From: Novosphingobium sp. | GTDB lineage: Bacteria; Pseudomonadota; Alphaproteobacteria; Sphingomonadales; Sphingomonadaceae | Assembly: GCF_024642085.1 (NCBI RefSeq) | Contig: NZ_JAHEBV010000002.1 | Coordinates: 1 to 64,000, forward strand | Length of the DNA: 64,000 nt | Reading direction: 5' to 3' | Shown here: positions 42,457 through 50,578 of the stretch, in pieces | How the letters are laid out: each line of letters starts with the position of its first letter | How positions within the stretch are numbered: position 1 is the stretch's first letter | Program-made: the position numbers and the translations under genes | Notes under the pieces: model-generated | Database searches by the model: none | Seen by the model: the letters and a program-made list of their open reading frames with translations, nothing else | Told to the model about the DNA's origin: nothing

Positions 42457-44043
42457 TCAATCACCAAGGCGGTCGATTTCACGGCCTGCCGCAGTGCCGA
42501 CCACAGCCTGACGGGGCGCAAGGCTGGCCATGGCCACACCTGCTGGGACTTGTTGCAACGCGCTGAGCCGCTTTTTGAAGGCGGCCAGTTCCGCTGCATC
42601 GACCTGATTGCTGACAGTAAAGCGTACAGACAACGGATTGACCGGCACACCGTTTTGATAAAGCTCATAATGAAGGTGGGGGCCGGTCGACAACCCGGTT
42701 GATCCGACATAGCCTATGACTTGGCCCGCACGGACGCGGGTTCCTGCCGCCACCGCGATGCGGCTCATGTGGCCGTAGCCAGTCGCATATCCGCCCCCGT
42801 GGTTCAGGCGCACGTAATTGCCGTGGCCGCCGTGCCAACCTGAAAAGTTTACCGTCGCATCACCCACAGCATATATCGCCGAGCCATAGGGTGCGCCGAA
42901 ATCAACCCCAGCATGCATCCGGGTGTAGCCCAGAATCGGATGGCGGCGCGCGCCGAAGGTCGAAGTGATGTGCCCGACCACCGGCATCAGCAAACCCGTG
43001 CGCTGCGAGCCCATGCCCGATGCTTCAAAAAATTGGCCTTCGCCACCCCAGCGCAGCAGCTGTGCCTCTGGTTTGCCGCTGCGCTCGAGGCCCGCATAGA
43101 GTAGCTCGCCAACCTTGCTTTCGCCATTGGCAGAGCGGCGGTACGCGACGATCATATCGAATGTGTCGCCGGGCAACACTTCGGTATCAAGGCTGAGGTG
43201 CTGGTCAATCACCTGCAGGTATTGCTGGATCGCCTCAATCGGGGCGCCGGAAGCCCGGGCCGACCGGAAGATTCCGCTGCCCACGGTCCCACGAATACGC
43301 AGCGGGGTCGTGTCGACCCGGATCAGGTGCTGGGTCAGGATCAGGCCCGCCGGACTGCGCGACACTGACAGGTCCAGGTCAAAACGAGCGCGGAAGGCCA
43401 GCTTTTCAAGCGGGCGCGTACTAGCGCCATCGGCTGGCTGGCCCAGCGTAATATCGACCTGCGTGCCCGGCGCAAATGTCGATGGTGAGGCGACACCGGA
43501 AATCATCCGTTCGACTTGCGCCGCATCGCCGGCACCAAGGCCAGCGCGTTCGAGCATGCGGGAAAAGCTGTCGCCCTGGCCTAGCGTAGCGGTCAGTTGC
43601 ACGGCGCGGCGCTGCGGCGCGCTGGCCAACGGAATAACCGCGCTGGTTGCGCCCATCCGGCGGCCACTGTCGCTGCCCAATGCCATAGGTTGAATCATCT
43701 GACTGCGGAACTCGTCCTGCGCCGCGGCATCGATTGCCATGGCTGGTGCCGAGCGCAAGGTGTTGTCCGCCGGCGCCATGGCAATCGCCAGCGTGCTGAT
43801 CGCCGCCAATGTCGACAGGCCCCGAAACCACCGCGCGCTTCCGATGTCATCAGCCAGATCGACAGCCCAATCCGACTTAGCCAAGATGGTGCCAAGCTGC
43901 GCATGGCGGGCCTTTAGCTGCATCAGCCTGTTGCCCGGATCGGGCCGTGATGACGTGCCAAAACCTGCCGGAGAGCGCAGCGCCACGGCAGCAGCGCGCG
44001 GGGCGCCGTAATCATCTTGCGCCAGTTCGCGCGACCTGAACAC
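42457..44043 (-). CDS. M23 family metallopeptidase (active LytM domain)
   Basis: 528 aa. A cytoplasmic N-tail of about 70 residues is followed by one hydrophobic segment near 75-92 (LSTLAAISTLAIAMAP). An extended periplasmic region has an opacity-protein-A/LysM-like stretch (LTATLGQGDSFSRMLERAGLG). The C-terminal LytM domain (about 370-480) has HAGVDFGAPYG and HLHYELYQNG zinc motifs intact. Probable cell-wall DD- or glycyl-type endopeptidase like MepM. Divergent from the helicase gene; first of five minus-strand genes, 32 bp before hemB. Confidence 0.9.
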   Translation of the reverse strand: MFRSRELAQDDYGAPRAAAVALRSPAGFGTSSRPDPGNRLMQLKARHAQLGTILAKSDWAVDLADDIGSARWFRGLSTLAAISTLAIAMAPADNTLRSAPAMAIDAAAQDEFRSQMIQPMALGSDSGRRMGATSAVIPLASAPQRRAVQLTATLGQGDSFSRMLERAGLGAGDAAQVERMISGVASPSTFAPGTQVDITLGQPADGASTRPLEKLAFRARFDLDLSVSRSPAGLILTQHLIRVDTTPLRIRGTVGSGIFRSARASGAPIEAIQQYLQVIDQHLSLDTEVLPGDTFDMIVAYRRSANGESKVGELLYAGLERSGKPEAQLLRWGGEGQFFEASGMGSQRTGLLMPVVGHITSTFGARRHPILGYTRMHAGVDFGAPYGSAIYAVGDATVNFSGWHGGHGNYVRLNHGGGYATGYGHMSRIAVAAGTRVRAGQVIGYVGSTGLSTGPHLHYELYQNGVPVNPLSVRFTVSNQVDAAELAAFKKRLSALQQVPAGVAMASLAPRQAVVGTAAGREIDRLGD

Positions 44044-44194
44044 CAGTTACCCCCGGGACACCTTGTGAAATCCGCTGCAATTCTGCACCGGGGATAGTTA
44101 ATTCTTGGCTAAATCGCTGATGGCTGCAGAGCTGGGGATCGCCGCGGCAGCAAGCCTTGATAGGCAAGCGCGCCGATGCCATCTAACTCTCACA

Positions 44195-46738
44195 ATGGCC
44201 ACGCCTTTTGCCCGCGCCAAGCCCCGCGTCACCGACAGCCGCATCAAGGCAGTGCTGGGCCCTACCAATACCGGCAAGACCCACTTGGCGATTGAACGGC
44301 TCTGCGCCCATTCATCGGGTGCAATTGGATTTCCGCTGCGGCTGCTGGCGCGCGAGGTGTACGACCGGGTCTGCACGATTAAGGGCGCCGACAAGGTTGC
44401 GCTGATCACAGGCGAGGAACGGATAGAGCCGAAGAACGCCCGTTGGCTGCTGTGCACTGCCGAGGCGATGCCGGTTAACGCCGACCTTTCGTTTGTCGCG
44501 CTGGATGAAGCGCAGCTGGGGGCAGACCGGGAACGCGGGCACATCTTTACAGACCGGCTGCTTCACGCACGCGGCCGCGACGAAACCATGATCCTGGGTT
44601 CGGCCACGATCGAGCCCTTGGTCCGTGCGCTCATTCCCGAAGCCGAAATCGTCAGCCGCCCGCGGTTTTCTACTCTGCGCCACAGCGGCGCGCGCAAGCT
44701 CAGCCGGATCCCGCCACGTAGCGCAATCGTCGCCTTTTCGGCCGAACAGGTCTATGCCGTGGCCGAAATGCTACGCCGGTTTCGCGGCGGCGCAGCGGTG
44801 GTGATGGGCGCGCTGTCGCCAGAGACTCGCAATCGCCAGGTCGCACTCTACCAGGCCGGCGAAGTCGATTACCTTGTCGCGACCGATGCTATCGGCATGG
44901 GTCTGAACCTCGACATTGACCACGTCGCCTTCGCCGGCTTGTCAAAGTTCGACGGTGTGCGGCAGCGCCGCCTGATTCCGACCGAGATGGCCCAGATTGC
45001 CGGTCGCGCGGGGCGTCATCAGCGCGATGGCACTTTCGGCACCCTGGCCGGAACCGGCGGCCACGATGCCGAGTTCTCGGCCGAGGAGGTCTATGCGATC
45101 GAAGAACATCGCTTTACCCCGTTGACCCGACTTTTCTGGCGCGAATCCGAGCCGCGTAACAGCAGTCTGGCCGTGCTGATCGCTGACCTGGAAGCCCGTC
45201 CGGATCTAGCTGAATTGGCTGCTGCACCCGAAACGATCGATCTTGCCGTGCTAAAGCGGCTGGCAGAGGATCCGGATGTTGCCTCAACTGTTCGCGGATC
45301 TGCGGCCGTGCGGCGTTTTTGGGAGGTGTGCTCACTACCTGATTTCCGCCAGGCGGGAATCGACACTCATTCACGCTTTGTTGCGCGGCTATGGCAAGAT
45401 TTGCGCGGTGGTTGTCTGGGCGGCGACTACATGGCGCGGGCGATTGCAGAATTGGACCGCCCCACCGGCGATATCGACACGCTGCAAATGCGTATCGCCG
45501 CCATCCGCTCGTGGTCTTACATCGCTCAGCGGCCCGATTGGGTGCTGGCCCGCGATGAAATGGCGGGCCGCGCCCGTGCCGCTGAGGCGCGGCTGTCCGA
45601 TGCGCTTCACGAACGCCTGACTGAACGCTTCGTCAATCGACGCACCAGCGTCCTGTTGAAAAGGCTCGGCTCTGACGCGGGTTTGCTGCCGGTGACGGTC
45701 ACCGATGATCAGGTGTTGGTCGACGGCGAGCATATCGGCCGCTTGGCTGGATTCCGGTTTCGCGTCGATCCGCAGACACGCCTGGCCGACCGAAAATTGC
45801 TGCTCGCCGCGGCCGAGCGCCACTTGCCCAAGGCGCTTGATCATCGCGCTGGCGAGTTACTGGCCGCGATGGAAGGTGAGCAATCCGGATTGATACTTCG
45901 CAATTCGCAGATCCTTTGGGATGGTGAGCCAATTGCACGCCTTCGGCCGGGGCGATCAGTGCTAACGCCTGAAATGGTTCCGGACGAATCGCTGGCCGCT
46001 CTGTCCCTGCCTGTGCGTAGCGCGGTTGAAGCAGCCCTGACCGGATGGCTGACAAGCGCGTTCGCGGCCTTGAGACCGCTGCATTGGTTGCAGACGGGCT
46101 CCACCCAAGGTTCAGCCGGCCCTGAGCTTCGTGCGCTGCTGATTCGTCTGGTTGAAAGCGGCGGGATGCTTGAGCGGACCGGATCCGGGCTTGATCAACT
46201 CGACAAGCTCCAGCGCGATCGTCTGCGCAGTCTGGGGCTTGTGGTGGGCGCGCTTGACCTGTTTGTTCCAGCAATGCTCAAGTACCAAGCATTGTTGGCA
46301 TGGCGTGCGGTGTCAGCTATTAGCGGTAATATAATACCTGCGATCATTCCAGGAATGCCGCCCGTTGTTGTCATTACGGGCAAATCAGCTACGCCAGCAG
46401 GCTACCGGCGATTGGGCAAGCAGGCGATCCGGTTCGATGTGGCGGAAAAACTGCTGCGCGCGGCCCATGCAGCACGCGTTGCAGCCAGCGGCAGGGCTTT
46501 CGTAATTGATCCCGCTATGGCGATTTCAACCGGGCTGTCGACTTTGACGTATGCGCAGTTGCTACGGTTCGGCGGTTTCATCGCCAGTGTTCCTCGACCC
46601 CTTGACGCGAAAGCTTACGGACCACCGAGGCCGCCGCAATGGCGTTGGCGGCCCGTGCGGCGCGCGCCGATCGTTGCGGCGGTGCGCGCAGTGACAGCGG
46701 GTGGCGCCTTCGCAGCACTGGCAGATCTGGTTCGCTGA
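44195..46738 (+). CDS. SUV3-like RNA/DNA helicase
   Basis: 847 aa from ATG 44195 (ATPFARAKPRVTDSRIKAV); the track frame is 30 codons longer and no start has a good ribosome site. Superfamily 2 motifs: Walker A VLGPTNTGKTHLA, motif II LDEAQLG, motif VI MAQIAGRAGRHQRDG. The arrangement (GPTNTGKT, DEAQ, short spacing) matches the SUV3 family, the mitochondrial degradosome helicase, which has alphaproteobacterial homologues. The long C-terminal part (about 400-847) is less conserved. Followed 4 bp later by an S4 RNA-binding gene, so an RNA role is likely. Confidence 0.9.
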   Translation: MATPFARAKPRVTDSRIKAVLGPTNTGKTHLAIERLCAHSSGAIGFPLRLLAREVYDRVCTIKGADKVALITGEERIEPKNARWLLCTAEAMPVNADLSFVALDEAQLGADRERGHIFTDRLLHARGRDETMILGSATIEPLVRALIPEAEIVSRPRFSTLRHSGARKLSRIPPRSAIVAFSAEQVYAVAEMLRRFRGGAAVVMGALSPETRNRQVALYQAGEVDYLVATDAIGMGLNLDIDHVAFAGLSKFDGVRQRRLIPTEMAQIAGRAGRHQRDGTFGTLAGTGGHDAEFSAEEVYAIEEHRFTPLTRLFWRESEPRNSSLAVLIADLEARPDLAELAAAPETIDLAVLKRLAEDPDVASTVRGSAAVRRFWEVCSLPDFRQAGIDTHSRFVARLWQDLRGGCLGGDYMARAIAELDRPTGDIDTLQMRIAAIRSWSYIAQRPDWVLARDEMAGRARAAEARLSDALHERLTERFVNRRTSVLLKRLGSDAGLLPVTVTDDQVLVDGEHIGRLAGFRFRVDPQTRLADRKLLLAAAERHLPKALDHRAGELLAAMEGEQSGLILRNSQILWDGEPIARLRPGRSVLTPEMVPDESLAALSLPVRSAVEAALTGWLTSAFAALRPLHWLQTGSTQGSAGPELRALLIRLVESGGMLERTGSGLDQLDKLQRDRLRSLGLVVGALDLFVPAMLKYQALLAWRAVSAISGNIIPAIIPGMPPVVVITGKSATPAGYRRLGKQAIRFDVAEKLLRAAHAARVAASGRAFVIDPAMAISTGLSTLTYAQLLRFGGFIASVPRPLDAKAYGPPRPPQWRWRPVRRAPIVAAVRAVTAGGAFAALADLVR

Positions 46739-46742
46739 CAAA

Positions 46743-47051
46743 ATGCGGATCGACAAACTCCTGTGGTTCTTGCGCTTGTCAAAGACCCGAGGTGCGGCCC
46801 AGGCCATGGTCGGAGGCGGTCATATCCGGCTGAATGGAAAGCGCGTTGAACGCAGCGCGCAGAATGTGTCCGTGGGGGATGTTCTGGTGATTCCTCTGGC
46901 CCGCAAGGTGGCAATAATTGAGCTTATCAATCTGCCCGATCGCCGCGGTCCCAGCGAAGAAGCGCATTCGTGCTACCGCGTGCTTGACGTGGGAGCCGCA
47001 AATCCCATAGCAGTCGCTGAAACCACGCCTGAGGGGATTGAATTGCCATGA
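46743..47051 (+). CDS. S4-domain RNA-binding protein, Hsp15-like
   Basis: 102 aa from ATG 46743; the track ORF starts 14 codons earlier. The S4 domain is [34 protein letters not shown] in outline, followed by [11 protein letters not shown]. Resembles Hsp15/HslR, which binds the 50S subunit carrying stalled nascent chain. It is 4 bp after the helicase stop and overlaps the ferredoxin start by 4 bp (ATGA), a block conserved in many alphaproteobacteria. Confidence 0.92.
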   Translation: MRIDKLLWFLRLSKTRGAAQAMVGGGHIRLNGKRVERSAQNVSVGDVLVIPLARKVAIIELINLPDRRGPSEEAHSCYRVLDVGAANPIAVAETTPEGIELP

Positions 47052-47386
47052 CCTATGTCGTTACCGACGCCTGCATCAAGTGCAAGTACATGGACTGCGT
47101 CGAGGTCTGCCCGGTCGATTGCTTCTACGAGGGCGAGAATATGCTGGTTATCAACCCCAGCGAATGCATCGACTGCGGTGTTTGCGAACCGGAATGCCCG
47201 GCCGAAGCGATTTTGCCCGACACTGAAAGCGGGCTGGAACAATGGCTCGAACTTAATGCGAAATATTCTGCAGAATGGCCCAACCTGACCACAAAAAAGG
47301 ATTCGCCTGCGGACGCCGACGAGTTCAAGGGTAAGGACGGCAAGTTTGAAGCATACTTCTCGGCCGAACCCGGCGAAGGCGATTGA
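47048..47386 (+). CDS. fdxA: 7Fe ferredoxin FdxA
   Basis: 112-aa electron carrier with two Fe-S clusters. Cysteines of cluster motifs: [17 protein letters not shown] and [12 protein letters not shown], the pattern of [3Fe-4S][4Fe-4S] ferredoxins in which one cysteine of the first CxxCxxC is not used. The C-terminal 45 residues ([21 protein letters not shown]) match the usual tail of this family. Co-translated with the S4 gene. The electron partner is not evident from context. Confidence 0.95.
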   Translation: MTYVVTDACIKCKYMDCVEVCPVDCFYEGENMLVINPSECIDCGVCEPECPAEAILPDTESGLEQWLELNAKYSAEWPNLTTKKDSPADADEFKGKDGKFEAYFSAEPGEGD

Positions 47387-47395
47387 TTGGCACAG

Positions 47396-47415
47396 CGCGG
47401 CAGAATTTTGCCGCG
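47396..47415 (+). terminator. Hairpin after fdxA
   Basis: Perfect 7-bp stem CGCGGCA/TGCCGCG with a 6-nt GAATTT loop, 9 bp past the fdxA stop. There is no T-run after it, so it may only stabilise the message end. Confidence 0.45.
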
Positions 47416-47627
47416 AATCGGTATGTCACATGCAACTGATCGTGGATTGATGTTGATTTGAAATCCGAGAGACAGCCCGGTTTCACGCGCTCTGGCAATA
47501 TTGTTACGGATATGTTATATAATCCGTGACTGCCGGAACCGATTGGTTCTGCGCGCAGCCTGAAATCATGAAAGGCAGGACGGTTTTAGCGGTTGATGGG
47601 AACATCGGGCCGGGTCGCAATCTCCTA

Positions 47628-47658
47628 CCCGTTTACCAGTGCATCCCCCGTTTACGGG
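47628..47658 (+). promoter_or_regulatory. Direct repeats CCCGTTTAC upstream of carD
   Basis: Two exact 9-bp direct repeats start 19 bp apart, close to two helical turns. The second extends into the inverted repeat CCCGTTTACGGG. They lie 40-70 bp before the carD ATG, a position suitable for a regulator site in the leader or promoter. Binding factor unknown. Confidence 0.35.
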
Positions 47659-47697
47659 CGTTTTGGCGCCTTCGTTCTGTGAGTGAAAGGACGATAC

Positions 47698-48231
47698 ATG
47701 GTGATCAAGGCGCACGCCTTCGATGTTGGTGATTACGTTGTTTATCCCAAGCACGGTGTTGGCCGGGTGATTGAACTGCAAGAGCAGGAAATCGCCGGCA
47801 TGAAGCTGGAATTGTATGTACTGCGTTTCGAAAAAGAACGCATGACCCTGCGCGTTCCAACCAATAAGGTTGAGGCGATCGGCATGCGCAAACTGTCTTC
47901 GGACAAGACTCTGCGCGAAGCCCTTGATACGCTGAAAGGCAAACCCAAGGTCAAGCGCACCATGTGGTCTCGCCGCGCCCAGGAATACGAAGCGAAAATA
48001 AATTCGGGCGATCTGGTTTCGATTGCCGAAGTGACCCGCGACCTGTTCCGCGCCGATGATCAGCCCGAACAATCCTATTCCGAACGCCAGATTTTCGAAG
48101 CCGCATCTTCGCGACTCGCTCGCGAACTGGCAGCAATGGAAAAGACTGACGAACCGGCAGCGCTCAAAAAGATCCTTGCGATCCTGAATGAACACGCTCC
48201 AAAATATTATGCGGAAGCAGCCACCGCCTGA
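47698..48231 (+). CDS. carD: CarD-family transcriptional regulator
   Basis: 177 aa from ATG 47698 with AAGGA 7 bp upstream; the track ORF starts five codons earlier. The N-terminal RNA-polymerase-interacting Tudor-like domain is FDVGDYVVYPKHGVGRVIELQEQEIAG in outline; the helical C-domain follows (KRTMWSRRAQEYEAKINSGD). CarD binds the beta subunit and stabilises open complexes at rRNA and other promoters. Often next to fdxA in alphaproteobacteria. A strong terminator follows. Confidence 0.95.
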   Translation: MVIKAHAFDVGDYVVYPKHGVGRVIELQEQEIAGMKLELYVLRFEKERMTLRVPTNKVEAIGMRKLSSDKTLREALDTLKGKPKVKRTMWSRRAQEYEAKINSGDLVSIAEVTRDLFRADDQPEQSYSERQIFEAASSRLARELAAMEKTDEPAALKKILAILNEHAPKYYAEAATA

Positions 48232-48258
48232 CGGGCGTGGTTTCACGAATCACCGAGG

Positions 48259-48290
48259 AAGGGCCGTTTCGGAAGGAACGGCCCTTTTTC
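48259..48290 (+). terminator. Rho-independent terminator after carD
   Basis: AAGGGCCGTT-TCGGAAGG-AACGGCCCTT followed by TTT: a 10-bp stem with an 8-nt loop and a T5 run, 28 bp past the carD stop. Classical intrinsic terminator on the plus strand. Confidence 0.88.
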
Positions 48291-48301
48291 ATTGCAAGGT
48301 A

Positions 48302-48330
48302 TTGCAGCAGCCCCTCTACAGTATTATAAC
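48302..48330 (+). promoter_or_regulatory. Candidate sigma70-type promoter for GIN lipoprotein gene
   Basis: TTGCAG (48302-48307), 17-bp spacer, TATAAC (48325-48330), directly after the carD terminator and 25 bp before the gene's ATG. Good match in boxes and spacing for a housekeeping promoter. Confidence 0.55.
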
Positions 48331-48355
48331 AATAATACACACAGTGGAGGTGGCG

Positions 48356-49174
48356 ATGAATTTCAAGCATCTTTCAAGGGCCTTTGCCCCGATCGTCTGT
48401 ATTGCCCTTGCAGCTGCATTGGCCGGCTGTGATGGCAAGACGTCATTCAAGATCAACGGCGAAGACGGCAAGAAGCTGGCCGATCTTGACCTGTCAGGCT
48501 TGGCCCCGGAAGAAGTGGTGTTGGCAGGCCCCGATGAAGTCCAGATTTCACAAGGCGAAAAGCTGGCCATAACAGTAGGCGGCGATGCCGAAGCGGCCGC
48601 AAAGATACGCTTTACCCTCAAGGATGGAACCTTGGGTATTATGCGCGATGGCAAACTTTTCGAAAAGGACGACATGAAAGTCGCGGTGGTCCACGTCACG
48701 ATGCCCCCTCCCAAGGAAATGGTGCTGGCCGGTTCGGGCAAGATTGTGGCCGCCGCGCTTGCTGCTGACTCTAAAGTTACGGTGGCAGGCTCTGGAACTG
48801 TTGAAACCACAAGCGTCGGGGATGAAAGCCTCGACCTCAACATTGCCGGATCGGGAAGCTTCCGCGGAGCTGGAAACACCAAAAAGCTCGACATAACCGT
48901 GGCCGGCAGCGGATCGGCCGACATGGCCCCTCTCAAAACCGAACGAGCCAAGGTCACAGTAGCGGGATCAGGCGATGCGACATTCTCCTCTGATGGAGAA
49001 GTCGACGCCTCTATCATGGGTTCCGGTTCGGTCACTGTAAAAGGACGCGCGCGCTGCAAAGTCTCGTCGATGGGTTCGGGTAGCCTGATCTGCGAAGGAC
49101 CGGTGGAACCGAAGGCATCGGAAAAAACAACAAAACCGCCGGCCGCGCCCACTGCACCGCTAACGCCGCAATAA
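48356..49174 (+). CDS. GIN/DUF2807-domain lipoprotein
   Basis: 272 aa from ATG 48356, GGAGG 6 bp upstream; the track ORF is longer at the N-terminus. Type II signal with lipobox LAGC (Cys 25). After a 90-residue first part comes the GIN/DUF2807 beta-helix, marked by seven GSG turns about every 18-20 residues (LAGSGK, VAGSGT, IAGSGS, VAGSGS, VAGSGD, MGSGS, MGSGS). The tail is Pro/Thr/Ala-rich. Predicted outer-membrane or periplasmic lipoprotein; the domain occurs in adhesin-like and stress proteins, with no fixed function. Confidence 0.85.
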   Translation: MNFKHLSRAFAPIVCIALAAALAGCDGKTSFKINGEDGKKLADLDLSGLAPEEVVLAGPDEVQISQGEKLAITVGGDAEAAAKIRFTLKDGTLGIMRDGKLFEKDDMKVAVVHVTMPPPKEMVLAGSGKIVAAALAADSKVTVAGSGTVETTSVGDESLDLNIAGSGSFRGAGNTKKLDITVAGSGSADMAPLKTERAKVTVAGSGDATFSSDGEVDASIMGSGSVTVKGRARCKVSSMGSGSLICEGPVEPKASEKTTKPPAAPTAPLTPQ

Positions 49175-49241
49175 GCGCTGTTCACCGCCGAGCAACCCGA
49201 CCCGTGCTTCATCGCCATCCTGCTCATTGAAGGTGGTCTAA

Positions 49242-49571
49242 ATGAAACACGGGGTCCGGGTTTTTGGCGCGTTGGCGCTGGTCGCCACACTTGGCGGGTG
49301 CATCGCCCGCACCGCCATGGATGTTGTGACGGCACCAGTAAAAGTGGTCAGCAGGAGCGTTGACCTTGTCACAACCAGCCAATCCGAGTCGGACGAAAAG
49401 CGCGGGCGCGATTTGCGCAGGCGTGAAGAGCAGTTGGGCAAGCTTGAACGCCAGCAACGTCGCGAAGTGCAGCGCTGCGAGCAAGGAGACGCCGAAGCAT
49501 GCCAAAAGGCTGAAGCGATGGCCCGCGACATCGAGTTGCTGCTGCCATCGGTCCCAGCCACGATGCGCTGA
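49242..49571 (+). CDS. Small hypothetical lipoprotein
   Basis: 109 aa. Type II signal KHGVRVFGALALVATLGGCIA with lipobox LGGC. Then ARTAMDVVTAPVKVVSRSVDLVTTSQSESDEKRGRDLRRREEQLGKLERQQRREVQRCEQGD in outline: a short membrane-proximal part and a highly charged helix, probably coiled coil. I recall similar small lipoproteins in sphingomonads but no function. Follows the GIN lipoprotein gene by 67 bp; ends exactly where the convergent Sua5 gene ends. Confidence 0.75.
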   Translation: MKHGVRVFGALALVATLGGCIARTAMDVVTAPVKVVSRSVDLVTTSQSESDEKRGRDLRRREEQLGKLERQQRREVQRCEQGDAEACQKAEAMARDIELLLPSVPATMR

Positions 49572-50522
49572 TCACGCTGCGGCGCGGCGCAGACGGTCTT
49601 TGATCGCGGCCCCTATCCCGCGTTCCGGAATCGGAGCCACGGCAATGCGAGGTTCTATCGCCGCAGCGGCGCGGTGCAGGCATGCATAAAGCCGGGAAGC
49701 TGCCTCGGCCAAGTCGCCGCCGGTGGAAAGGTTGACCATACCGGCAACGGGGCCGAAGCCGATAAAAAACTCGTCACTGGCGGCGTTTATGGCATTGAGG
49801 CGTATCGGCTTGCCCGGCGAATAGTGGCTTGCCAACTGTCCCGGCGCTTCAATTCCAGCTGAGGCTGCTTCTTGTTCATCCTCGCCAAGAATGGCAGCGA
49901 TTTGCGCAACAGCGATCGGTCCGGGCCGAAGGATCTGCCAGCCGCCCCCTTCTCGAAGTGCCACTATGGTGCTTTCTATACCGGCGGCGCAGGCGCCTCC
50001 ATCAAGAATCAACGACACCTTGTCGCCCAGTGAAGCAGCTACATGGGCGGCGTGGGTTGGACTGACCGCGCCGCTGCGATTGGCAGAGGGCGCAGCAAGG
50101 GCTAGTGCGCTGTCCAGCAGAACACGGCGCATAACGGGATGAGAAGGACAGCGAATCGCCACGGTACTGAGCCCGGCGGTGACGGCCGGGCTAATCGGTG
50201 CTTCTTTTTGCAGCGGCAAAACCAAAGTCAAAGGCCCGGGCCAAAATGCGTCAGCAAGACCGCGGACACGGTCATCCAGCCGTGCGATCGTCGCGGCATG
50301 TTCAATAGTCCCGACATGGACGATCAAGGGGTTGAAATCGGGCCGCCCCTTGGCCCGGTAAATTGCCGCTACGGCTTCGGCGCAGTCTGCACGGGCGGCA
50401 AGTCCGTAAACGGTCTCGGTCGGCAGCGCGACCAGCTGGCCGCCTTGCAACGTGTTAACGGCTGCCGCAATTCCAGCTGCATCGGGAGCGCGGATCTGGC
50501 TGTTGTGATGCTTGCCCGACAT
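49572..50522 (-). CDS. tsaC: L-threonylcarbamoyladenylate synthase (Sua5/TsaC)
   Basis: 316 aa. YrdC domain about residues 10-190: ALPTETVYGLAARADCAEAVAAIYRAKGRPDFNPLIVHV in outline, with KxR and SxN-type substrate residues (SANRSGAVSPTHAAHV). The extra C-terminal Sua5 domain (about 210-316, RLYACLHRAAAAIEPRIAVAPIPERGIGAAIKDRL in outline) makes it the long Sua5 type. It makes threonylcarbamoyl-AMP for t6A37 in tRNAs. Divergent from the acyl-CoA dehydrogenase gene over 56 bp. Confidence 0.94.
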   Translation of the reverse strand: MSGKHHNSQIRAPDAAGIAAAVNTLQGGQLVALPTETVYGLAARADCAEAVAAIYRAKGRPDFNPLIVHVGTIEHAATIARLDDRVRGLADAFWPGPLTLVLPLQKEAPISPAVTAGLSTVAIRCPSHPVMRRVLLDSALALAAPSANRSGAVSPTHAAHVAASLGDKVSLILDGGACAAGIESTIVALREGGGWQILRPGPIAVAQIAAILGEDEQEAASAGIEAPGQLASHYSPGKPIRLNAINAASDEFFIGFGPVAGMVNLSTGGDLAEAASRLYACLHRAAAAIEPRIAVAPIPERGIGAAIKDRLRRAAA

Positions 50523-50578
50523 GGCCCCGCGCTATAGGCGATAAGAACAATTGCCAAGCTAAAGCCGAAAGACTGCCG

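Larger units (their letters stand above)
47387..47697 (+). other. 311-bp gap before carD: hairpin and direct repeats
   Basis: Contains no convincing gene; a 68-codon track ORF at 47526 runs into carD in another frame and has no family features. Near the start is a perfect hairpin, CGCGGCA (47396-47402) and TGCCGCG (47409-47415), probably ending fdxA transcription. The middle is AT-rich, with TATAAT at 47518-47523 but no well-spaced -35. Two 9-bp direct repeats CCCGTTTAC (47628, 47647) lie closer to carD. Confidence 0.45.

Noticed and set aside
47526-47732. 68-aa ORF before carD
   Set aside because: No family, no ribosome site, and it overlaps carD in another frame.
48316-49335. 339-aa minus-strand ORF
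   Set aside because: Antisense shadow of the GIN lipoprotein gene; the plus strand has a signal peptide, lipobox, ribosome site and promoter.
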